Part shown: piece by piece, positions 37,317 through 43,891 of the stretch
Position numbering within the stretch: position 1 is the first letter of the stretch
How the letters are laid out: each line of letters opens with the position of its first letter
Source: Zhouia spongiae
Lineage (GTDB): Bacteria > Bacteroidota > Bacteroidia > Flavobacteriales > Flavobacteriaceae
NCBI RefSeq assembly: GCF_022760175.1
Contig: NZ_CP094326.1
Coordinates: 1,178,001-1,242,000 of the forward strand
DNA length: 64,000 nucleotides
Reading direction: 5' to 3'
Notes under the pieces: model-generated
The model's database searches: none
What the model was told of the DNA's origin: nothing
The model's input: the letters and a program-made list of their open reading frames with translations, nothing else
Made by a program: the position numbers and the translations under genes

Positions 37317-37498
37317 AATTTTGTTCCAAATACAAAAGGATATTGATTAAATTAGATGAGATATAATTGCTATTATATCAATTAACTAACCAGTATTAAA
37401 TCAAAAATTTTCAAGTATAATTACAAAAATATACTTCATTTCCTGTATTCTGTAGGATAAAATTTATAAATTTCAAAAATTTTTGATAATTAGACAAT

Positions 37499-38611
37499 AT
37501 GAAGGTGTTTCAATATGTAAGTACTGATAAATTACTTTTAATTATTTCAATAACAGTTATATTAATACTTATTATATATGTTTATAAGTCATATAAAGAT
37601 TTAAGGCCGGTAACATTAAAGGTAATGCGGTTTTTAATTAAAAACTTATTTTTATTTCTATTGATTCCTGCTATAGTGTTTTTCTTCTATGACTATTTTT
37701 TTGGAGAAGAAATTACAAATCCATCCCACAAAAGGGCACATGAATTTTTATTGGATTTATGTAAAATTTTGTTTAGTGCTGGGGTGTTTTCAGTGGGTTT
37801 AAACTTTTTGGATAGTTTAAATGTTTTCAAAAGAAATTTCAAAAAGATAGTAATGTCAAATGAGTTTGATGAGCTAATGACTAATAAAATAGACGCTCTA
37901 GCTTATTCACCTTCTCATTTATTAAAGCAAAATAACATTGAAGAAATTTGGCAAACGGTTACATTGTGTAAGTATAAGAAAGAGTTTCCGGAATTATATG
38001 ATAAATTAAAGAGTAAAATAAGAAATGATCTTTTCACTAAAAATAATATATCATATTATTATAAAAATTTTCAAGTAAATTATAAGATTAAGCTATTGGA
38101 GGATAAATATTTGGAAATAAACGAAAGAACATCATATACTATAATTCGACCAAATCGGGATGAATTTGAGTTTGATTTTTCAACCTCATTTAACATTGAA
38201 GATGAAAACAATGGTGTGGATGTCAAATTTTATATCAAAAATGGTGAACAACGTGATTTTGAGGAAATAGAATGTGTGGAAGAGACAATAAAAAAAATTA
38301 AAAAGAAAACATTTTCAAAAATGCTTAGTGGACATAAAGAATATCACATGGAAAGTGATGTTGTATTGAAGCAAAACATAGATGAGGATAGGCACTTTGC
38401 TTTTGGAAGTGCGAGATTGATGGATGATTTAACAGTTTTTATTGAACATGATAAAAATATAAATGTTATATTCAAGCCCTTAAACAATAATAAATTGTAT
38501 CATAACGGTACTCATCATGATGATAAGCACTCGTATATTAATAGGGATGTTTTGTTGCCTGGAGAAAAATTTATTATGTTCTTTTATCGAAAAAACCAGG
38601 AAATACAATAG
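37499..38611 (+). CDS. Membrane protein with three helices and a large soluble domain, unknown
   Basis: 370 residues. Hydrophobic helices at about 10-32, 44-66 and perhaps 85-105; residues 110-370 are soluble, Lys/Asp/Glu-rich and without a known signature. The gene is divergent from the XRE operon (241 bp apart), very AT-rich and followed by a terminator. Membrane anchor plus soluble sensor or effector parts are typical of defence or stress effectors next to regulators, but nothing in the sequence proves that. No family is recognised. ATG at 37499. Confidence 0.6.
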   Translation: MKVFQYVSTDKLLLIISITVILILIIYVYKSYKDLRPVTLKVMRFLIKNLFLFLLIPAIVFFFYDYFFGEEITNPSHKRAHEFLLDLCKILFSAGVFSVGLNFLDSLNVFKRNFKKIVMSNEFDELMTNKIDALAYSPSHLLKQNNIEEIWQTVTLCKYKKEFPELYDKLKSKIRNDLFTKNNISYYYKNFQVNYKIKLLEDKYLEINERTSYTIIRPNRDEFEFDFSTSFNIEDENNGVDVKFYIKNGEQRDFEEIECVEETIKKIKKKTFSKMLSGHKEYHMESDVVLKQNIDEDRHFAFGSARLMDDLTVFIEHDKNINVIFKPLNNNKLYHNGTHHDDKHSYINRDVLLPGEKFIMFFYRKNQEIQ

Positions 38612-38669
38612 ATTTGCATAAAAATTTTGTATATTAAAATATAAATAATAGAAAATTCAACTATAAAAC

Positions 38670-38717
38670 ATGAAAACACAAAACAGAATACTTTTTGGAA
38701 GTACTTGGTACGGATGA
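38670..38717 (+). CDS. Possible 15-residue leader-like peptide
   Basis: ATG ... TGA encodes 15 residues ending in F-G-S-T-W-Y-G. An intrinsic terminator starts 30 nt downstream, so the layout is that of a leader peptide or the end of a short transcript. No downstream biosynthetic gene is present, and the ORF could be chance. Confidence 0.25.
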   Translation: MKTQNRILFGSTWYG

Positions 38718-38747
38718 TTTGAAGAGCTTTATTTAAACAGATATATT

Positions 38748-38771
38748 AGGAGGTTTTAACCTCCTTTTTTT
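38748..38771 (+). terminator. Intrinsic terminator
   Basis: Stem AGGAGGTT / AACCTCCT followed by seven T. It ends the transcript from the 370-residue membrane protein gene and/or the tiny ORF. Confidence 0.85.
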
Positions 38772-38801
38772 ATTTTAAATAAGTAATAATGTAGAATTTT
38801 G

Positions 38802-38876
38802 TATCTTTGATTCATTCCTTAGTGGCCTGACTTACCGGAATTGTACCGGATAGTAACGCACTGAGGGATTTTTTTT
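38802..38876 (+). ncRNA. Candidate structured small RNA with own promoter and terminator
   Basis: TATCTTTG (38802-38809) is a perfect -7 box. About 8 nt later an RNA would begin that folds as a long hairpin: outer stem CCTTAGTG / CACTGAGG (38817-38824 with 38859-38866), inner pairs TTAC / GTAA and CCGG / CCGG. The outer stem is followed by eight T, so it doubles as an intrinsic terminator. There is no ORF in it. The RNA would be about 60 nt. A known family could not be assigned from memory; no -33 box was found. Confidence 0.45.
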
Positions 38877-38877
38877 A

Positions 38878-39176
38878 TTATATAGATAGATCAAAAGTTT
38901 TGACAAGTAAATCAAAGCATGGGTTCTTCTTCCTGAAGTGTTCGACGATTGTTTCTTTTTTTGTTTTTAATATAATTGGTTTTTTGGATAAATAGTTATT
39001 TGTAGAAATTTTATAGTCATTAGACTGAATTTCTTTTATAAAATAATCGGCTATATCGAGTCCTTCTTTTTCTTCTTTTTCGGTTGCTATTTTATATAGT
39101 AGATTGGAGGTTATAATGTTGTATCCCTTTCTGATTAATATCTGTGCCTTGTTTTCCCATTTGTCGAATGCAGTTT
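38878..39176 (-). pseudogene. 3' remnant of a mobile-element gene (primase/toprim-like C-terminus), cut by the IS3 element
   Basis: An open frame of about 100 codons comes out of the IS3-family element and ends with TAA at 38878-38880. It reads like a true protein end: D-I-A-D-Y-F-I-K-E, then K-K-P-I-I-L-K-T-K-K-E and N-P-C-F-D-L-L-V-K-T-F-D-L. Such ends (N-P-x-x-x-x-L-x-x-T-F-D) remind me of primase or toprim proteins of Bacteroidota mobile islands, but this is tentative. The 5' part is missing on the other side of the IS. Confidence 0.55.
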
Positions 39177-39204
39177 TGTAAGACTCCCCTAAATAGAAGC
39201 ACTT

Positions 39205-40093
39205 TCAAATATAGTATTTTTCCATTAAGTGTTGGTCGATTATAAGGGAAGCAAAACGCGTTTTGCTTCTTTGCTCTACAAAATTGACTGGGGTTTTATA
39301 TCCCAAGGACTTGTGTGGCCTAATATTATTGTAATTCCATAGCCATGTTTGTGTTTGATCTCTTACCTGATTTAATTCAAAAAATAAATGTGCATCTAAA
39401 ACCTCTTTTCTATAAGAGCCATTAAATCGCTCAATTAAAGAGTTTTGAGTTGGTTTACCGGGTTGTGTGAAACAAATTTTGATACTGTGTTTGCGTGCCC
39501 AGGAGTCGAATACAGCTGAAGTGAACTCTGGGCCATTATCCACTCGTACTACTTTAGGAGTCCCTCTCCAACTAATGAGTCTGTCCAGATCCCTCACAAT
39601 ACGTCTGGCACTCAGTGAGGTGTCAATCCCTATCATAAGAGCTTACCTGTTATGGTCATCAATCACATTAAAAGTTCTAAAACTCTTCCCGCTTATCAAG
39701 GTATCCTGCATAAAATCCATACTCCAGGTAATATTACAGTCCACCGGTATGATATGTGGTGTTTTAATACGTGCAGGGAGCCTTCTCTTGCGTTTTCGCC
39801 GAATGTTCAGGCTCATCATCACATAAACCCTATAAACCCGTTTATGGTTCCACAGATATCCTTTGGACCGTAACAAATAATACATCTTTTTAAAACCATA
39901 TGTAGGATAAGCCTCCGCCAATTTCTCTAATTCATCTATGATATGCCGATCCTCTGTCTTGGCTTTAAAACGATAATAGTAAACCGATATGCTTAGACTG
40001 AGTGCTGTACAGGCCCGCCGGATGCTTAAGTGTTCCTCTTTGACTAAATATCCAACTGCTGCTCGTTTATCGACAGGCCTTAGAGCTTTTTTT
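39205..40093 (-). pseudogene. IS3-family transposase OrfB with an in-frame stop
   Basis: The DDE integrase domain is clear: first Asp in W-S-M-D-F-M-Q-D, second in V-D-N-G-P-E-F-T-S, and Glu in S-L-I-E-R-F-N-G-S-Y-R, ending with H-K-S-L-G-Y-K-T-P. Translation would start by -1 frameshift from OrfA at an A-AAA-AAG site (A7 at 40087-40093, complement). TAA at 39643-39645 interrupts the frame just after I-D-D-H-N-R; reading continues in the same frame, so one base change (GAA to TAA) explains it. Between the first Asp and the stop no other damage is seen. The transposase is probably dead. Confidence 0.85.
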
Positions 40094-40346
40094 CGATCAG
40101 GTTTTTTAATGCATTGTTCTCAAAAGCAAGATCGGCATACATCCGTTTGAACTGGGACAGTTCTGCCTCCATCTCTTTCATCTTCTTAAGTTGGTTGGCA
40201 TCCATACCTCCATATTTGCTCTTCCAATTATAAAAAGTGGCCTGGCTGATCCCTTGTTCCCGGCATAGGTCAGTCACGGATTGTCCGGATTCCTGGGACT
40301 TTAAGATCTTGATGATCTGTGTTTCGGTGTGTCTTGTTTTTTTCAT
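40080..40346 (-). CDS. IS3-family transposase OrfA
   Basis: 88 residues: HTH_Tnp_1 domain (T-E-T-Q-I-I-K-I-L-K ... G-I-S-Q-A-T-F-Y-N-W-K-S-K-Y-G-G) and a C-terminal leucine-zipper-like helix (M-E-A-E-L-S-Q-F-K-R-M-Y-A-D-L). The last codons contain the slippery A7 run for the OrfAB fusion. OrfA binds the IS ends. Confidence 0.9.
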   Translation of the reverse strand: MKKTRHTETQIIKILKSQESGQSVTDLCREQGISQATFYNWKSKYGGMDANQLKKMKEMEAELSQFKRMYADLAFENNALKNLIEKKL

Positions 40347-40422
40347 TACCCTAAATTTAAACGTTTTTCTAATTTATAACGCTTCGTTTTTTAGGGAGCC
40401 TTACATTATTATACTTTTCGTG

Positions 40423-40430
40423 TATTTTTG
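40423..40430 (+). promoter_or_regulatory. -7 box in front of the Fic remnant
   Basis: TATTTTTG fits TAnnTTTG and lies 39 nt before the ATG at 40470, just outside the IS3 end. Confidence 0.4.
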
Positions 40431-40469
40431 TACATTAATAATGTAACGTATTATACTTTTAATATTATT

Positions 40470-40682
40470 ATGAACGGTTTTAAATCTGGAACAGATGTTA
40501 ATCAAGGCTATTACAAAAGTTTTCAGCCTGACCCTATAAATAGAGAATGGATAGTAAATGATATGGAAGTTTTTAACCTATTGAGTAAAGCCGATAGGCA
40601 ATTGGGAAGGTTAGATATGTATTCCGAATATGTAAATATTGATTTATTCATTAGTATGCACATAGCTGGAAAATTCGGTTAA
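40470..40682 (+). pseudogene. Fic family protein, N-terminal fragment
   Basis: 70 residues from ATG at 40470. The sequence is the usual start of Bacteroidota Fic proteins (Fic_N domain): G-Y-Y-K-S-F-Q-P, I-N-R-E-W, L-L-S-K-A-D-R-Q-L-G-R-L and N-I-D-L-F-I-S-M-H-I-A. Full-length proteins have about 370 residues with an H-P-F-x-D/E-G-N-G-R motif, which is gone. The frame is cut by the left end of the IS21-family element and stops within it. Fic enzymes AMPylate target proteins and often act as toxins. Confidence 0.8.
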
Positions 40683-40757
40683 AGTGAGCCACCCGTGCCG
40701 GATGAAGGTGAGCAGTGTAAATGAAGAACCAAAAATCGTTTCATTTGAGTGCTAAAA

Positions 40758-41489
40758 TTAGTGATTCTTTTTTAATTTTTTTCTCATGGATTCTCCTTTA
40801 AGGTTAATGCGGTGTGCTGAGTACACCAATCGATCCAAAATGGCATCGGCTATGGTCTGTTCTCCAATAATTTGATGCCATGCTTCTGTTGGCAGTTGTG
40901 AGGCTATAATGGTGGAGTGTTTACCGTGCCTATCTTCAATGATTTCCATAAATATGTGTCTGTTAACACTATCCAAGGTTTTAAGCCCAAAGTCGTCCAA
41001 GATGAGTAGGTCCTGCTTTTCCAGTCGGTTGATCTCCCTTAGGTAGGAGCCATCGGCCTTGGCCGTTTTCATTTTAGTGAAAAGTTTGTTGGTATTAAAA
41101 TACATCACCCTGTACCCTAATGTGCAGGCCTGGTAACCAATGGCAGAAGCAATGTAGCTCTTGCCCACACCGGTACTCCCTGTAATGAGTATATTGTCTT
41201 CATTTTTTATGAAATCACAGCTCGCAAAGCGTTGGATCTGGTTTTTATCGATATTTCTGCCCAGGTCATAGTTGATGTTCTCTATAATGGCCTTGTACCT
41301 AAACTTGGCGGCCTTGGTAAGGCGCTCAATTTTTCTGTTGTAGCGGTCATCCCATTCAGATTGTATCAAATGGGCAATAAGTTGATCGTTGGTGTACTGT
41401 TCACTGCCTGCTTGTAATGTTTCATTAAAGGCCCTGTGCATACCGTAGAAGCGCAAGTGCTTCATCTGTTCTAAAGTTTGTGTGTTCAT
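40758..41489 (-). CDS. istB: IS21-like element helper ATPase IstB
   Basis: 243 residues of the IstB/DnaC-like AAA+ type: Walker A G-S-T-G-V-G-K-S-Y, Walker B L-L-I-L-D-D-F-G, and a late S-Q-L-P-T-E-A-W-H with D-R-L-V. IstB helps the IstA transposase select the target. ATG at 41489, 8 nt after istA. Confidence 0.95.
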   Translation of the reverse strand: MNTQTLEQMKHLRFYGMHRAFNETLQAGSEQYTNDQLIAHLIQSEWDDRYNRKIERLTKAAKFRYKAIIENINYDLGRNIDKNQIQRFASCDFIKNEDNILITGSTGVGKSYIASAIGYQACTLGYRVMYFNTNKLFTKMKTAKADGSYLREINRLEKQDLLILDDFGLKTLDSVNRHIFMEIIEDRHGKHSTIIASQLPTEAWHQIIGEQTIADAILDRLVYSAHRINLKGESMRKKLKKNH

Positions 41490-41497
41490 AATGGTGT

Positions 41498-43042
41498 TTA
41501 TTTATAATAATCTTTTCCTCTGATGTTGGTATGATTGGGGACTTGACTCTGTTCTTGGGGCATATCTTCTATGGCATCCCAACCTTTCTCCAAGATGTTT
41601 ACGATGACATTGTAATTGTAGGCGCCGTAGTCCAGGGCTCGCTTACAGGCGTTGTTCAATCGGGTGCGTCCTATTTTATTCTGTAATTGTAAAATGCCCA
41701 TACAGGATTTATAGGACTGCTCGGGGTGTTGTTTTTTGTCCAGTATCTTGACGATGTAATCTTGGCAATCGTGCCCGATACTCCCCGCCCAGCTTATAAA
41801 CTTTTCGCTGCTCCATTCACTTACAAAATGATGGTGTGAGGGCATATGTTCTTTAGTAGTGGTATAGGCATACTTTTTTCTGTGCCTTGGGTGTATTGCT
41901 ATACGGTTGTATATGTAATAGATTTCTATGGCACTCTCTGAGTAAACGATACGTATGCGCTTACCTATGTGTTGGTAGGGAACACTGTAGTAGTGCTTGT
42001 CTTTATTAAAATAGATGTGGCTGTTTTTATGCACCGTGCCATTGGCATACTGTTTTAGCTCATAGCGCTTTACGGGAAGTGACTTAAGTTCTGGGCGTTC
42101 CAGTTCTTGGAACAGGGAGCTTCTGGTATATTCACGCCCCCTAAATGACATATTGTTATGTACTTCTATAAGTTCCAGGATGCGTTTATTGATTTCTGCT
42201 TCGCTATGAAAAGTTTCTTTTCTAAGTTTGGCAAATACCCGGGTATATATAATGCGCACGGCATTCTCTACGATGGCTTTGTCCCTAGGTTTGTAAGTTC
42301 TTGTAGGTAGTATTGTAGTGTCATAATAATCTGAAAAATCAGAAAGGGTCTCGTTAATTTTTGGTTCATAGCGGCTACTTTTGGTTACTGCCGCTTTAAG
42401 GTTGTCTGTAACTAAGGCCCTGGACACACCTCCATAGAACCATAGTGCATTTTCTATACACCGTATAAAGTCTTCTTTTTTATGGCTCTCGCAGGCTTCT
42501 ACATAGGTGGATTGGCTAGCCCCCAAAACACAGACAAAGACCTCTAAACCTTTAAGCTCTCCTGTATATTTATCTACAATGGTAAGTTTCTTGCCCGTAA
42601 AGTCTATAAAGAGCTTATCACCAGCTTTGTGGTTAAAATGCATTACTGGCGAGACTTCTTTGCGCCATTCCAGATACCAATATCTAAACTGGGAGAACTG
42701 AAAGCCATCGGGATGCCGTTCTTTGTACTCTTCCCATAACAGGCGTTGCGTAACGCCTGTTTTCTTCATCTCTTTATCAAAGTACGGGAAGTACTGCTCC
42801 AGGGTTTGTAATTGTCCGCTCTTGGGTTTTGTCTTGTTTAGAAAGAGCTTGTCAAGCTCTTCTATACTCAAAGCGGATACTTCGTAAGCCGTTAGTTTAT
42901 AAGCTTTAAAAAAGCTAATGTACTTGCTCGCGGTATTGCGTGATATACCAAGCTGTATGCTTATCTGCCGCTTACTGACACCTTGGGCGTGTAACTTGAA
43001 TAAGGTTTTTACTTTTCGCATGTCTATTTGTTTGTTTGCCAT
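41498..43042 (-). CDS. istA: IS21 family transposase IstA
   Basis: About 514 residues from the ATG at 43042 (M-A-N-K-Q-I-D); an upstream Met at 43081 also lies in frame. HTH near the N-terminus (S-K-R-Q-I-S-I-Q-L-G-I-S-R-N-T-A), then the rve-type DDE domain: D in F-I-D-F-T-G-K, D in L-V-T-D-N-L-K-A-A and E in K-A-I-V-E-N-A-V. It looks intact, so this IS may be active. Confidence 0.93.
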   Translation of the reverse strand: MANKQIDMRKVKTLFKLHAQGVSKRQISIQLGISRNTASKYISFFKAYKLTAYEVSALSIEELDKLFLNKTKPKSGQLQTLEQYFPYFDKEMKKTGVTQRLLWEEYKERHPDGFQFSQFRYWYLEWRKEVSPVMHFNHKAGDKLFIDFTGKKLTIVDKYTGELKGLEVFVCVLGASQSTYVEACESHKKEDFIRCIENALWFYGGVSRALVTDNLKAAVTKSSRYEPKINETLSDFSDYYDTTILPTRTYKPRDKAIVENAVRIIYTRVFAKLRKETFHSEAEINKRILELIEVHNNMSFRGREYTRSSLFQELERPELKSLPVKRYELKQYANGTVHKNSHIYFNKDKHYYSVPYQHIGKRIRIVYSESAIEIYYIYNRIAIHPRHRKKYAYTTTKEHMPSHHHFVSEWSSEKFISWAGSIGHDCQDYIVKILDKKQHPEQSYKSCMGILQLQNKIGRTRLNNACKRALDYGAYNYNVIVNILEKGWDAIEDMPQEQSQVPNHTNIRGKDYYK

Positions 43043-43190
43043 AATTTTTTCTTGTAAAAGAAAGATTATTTGTAAACTCAAATAGAAACGATTTTTAGTG
43101 GCTCACTTTGCTCCGGCAAGCTATGCTCAATTTAGACCGGCACAGGTGGCTCACTTTGCTCCGAAGTTAGTGGTATACTTTGTCCGAATT

Positions 43191-43358
43191 TTGCACTATG
43201 GCCAGCAAAATGAAAAAGCTCGCATCCGCATTGCAGATAACGAGCTTCTTAGTCTTTTCAATAAAACGCAGCAACTGCCAGATGACCAAAAGAAAACGGT
43301 AGTAGACTTGCTGTCTGCTTTCCTGCTAAAAGCTAACCTTAAACAGCAACTTTCTTAA
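43191..43358 (+). pseudogene. C-terminal fragment of an XRE-type regulator, 5' part removed by the IS21 element
   Basis: The frame from inside the IS end continues with about 55 residues: N-E-K-A-R-I-R-I-A-D-N-E-L-L-S-L-F-N-K, then Q-L-P-D-D-Q-K-K-T-V and L-L-S-A-F-L-L-K. This resembles the tail of HTH regulators common in Bacteroidota (D-x-E-L-L-x-x-F-x-x-x-x-x-L-x-x-E/D). The HTH part is missing. No match for its 5' half is seen left of the IS. Confidence 0.6.
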
Positions 43359-43364
43359 AGCAAA

Positions 43365-43387
43365 AAGCCTCAATTAAATCGAGGCTT
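43365..43387 (+). terminator. Hairpin after the XRE fragment
   Basis: Stem AAGCCTC / GAGGCTT with a 9-nt loop; no long T run follows, only TAATAAAATTTT. Confidence 0.5.
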
Positions 43388-43455
43388 AATAAAATTTTCA
43401 ACTTTTTTCATGTACATGATATGCAACATTTGTTAACTATCTAGCACATTGATTT

Positions 43456-43878
43456 CTATTCTAAACTACCCACCAAAGGATAAGATTCTAAAGTTGTTTC
43501 AAGCTCTCCAACAAAACGGTCTAAAGTTGCCAAGTCTGTTTGGAACTTAAATTCCAAACTATCTCCGCTATCGGTATTTGCTTTCCCCTTGCAGTTTACA
43601 GAGCCATTAGACTCAACTTGAAAATGCAAATACAACCCTTCTTCCATTGTTGTAAACTCACTCTCTTTAGTAGTATCGTTTTGCAAGGCTGTCAAAGATT
43701 TATAAAACCTTTGTAAGTCGTCAACCCTTAAATTAGTACCATACAATGTATGTATGCCCTGAACATCTATTTTGATTTGTGATTCAAGCCAATTACCGTC
43801 CCAATAGTCGTCTGTTTCAGAATTGCTTCTTCTTAAAACACTTATCTCTAATTTTCCTAAATCTCCTGTAAGTCTCAT
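43456..43878 (-). CDS. WapI-type immunity protein of the RHS toxin
   Basis: 140 residues, ATG at 43878, directly after the giant RHS gene (13-nt gap). The start L-T-G-D-L-G-K-L-E-I-S-V-L, followed by D-D-Y-W-D-G-N-W-L, resembles the WapI family of immunity proteins. The position right behind a polymorphic toxin is the usual place for the cognate immunity gene. It would bind and block the C-terminal toxin domain in the cytoplasm. Family call is from memory of the motif; partner identity follows from context. Confidence 0.65.
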   Translation of the reverse strand: MRLTGDLGKLEISVLRRSNSETDDYWDGNWLESQIKIDVQGIHTLYGTNLRVDDLQRFYKSLTALQNDTTKESEFTTMEEGLYLHFQVESNGSVNCKGKANTDSGDSLEFKFQTDLATLDRFVGELETTLESYPLVGSLE

Positions 43879-43891
43879 TTTTCAAGTTTTT

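Larger units (their letters stand above)
39177..40405 (-). mobile_element. IS3-family insertion sequence (inactivated)
   Basis: About 1,229 bp. The ends form an imperfect inverted repeat, TGTAAGACTCCCCTAAATA (left) against TGTAAGGCTCCCTAAAAAA (right, complement), and begin with TG as in IS3 elements. It encodes OrfA and a frameshifted OrfB on the minus strand. No target-site duplication is seen, and the genes on each side do not join, so a deletion followed insertion. Confidence 0.85.
40670..43192 (-). mobile_element. IS21-family insertion sequence
   Basis: About 2,520 bp with istA and istB. The outer ends share AAAATTCGG in inverted form (40670-40678 and 43184-43192). Further in, AAAGTGAGCCACCCGTGCCG (left) matches the complement of 43137-43157 at nearly every position. 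The right end carries three copies of a GTGGCTCACTTTGCTCCG-type motif (43098, 43146, and a weaker one at 43170), as expected for multiple transposase sites. It has no visible target duplication; different broken genes flank it. Confidence 0.85.

Noticed and set aside
43098..43190. First 31 codons of the frame leading into the XRE tail
   Set aside because: These are translated IS21 end repeats, not a gene.
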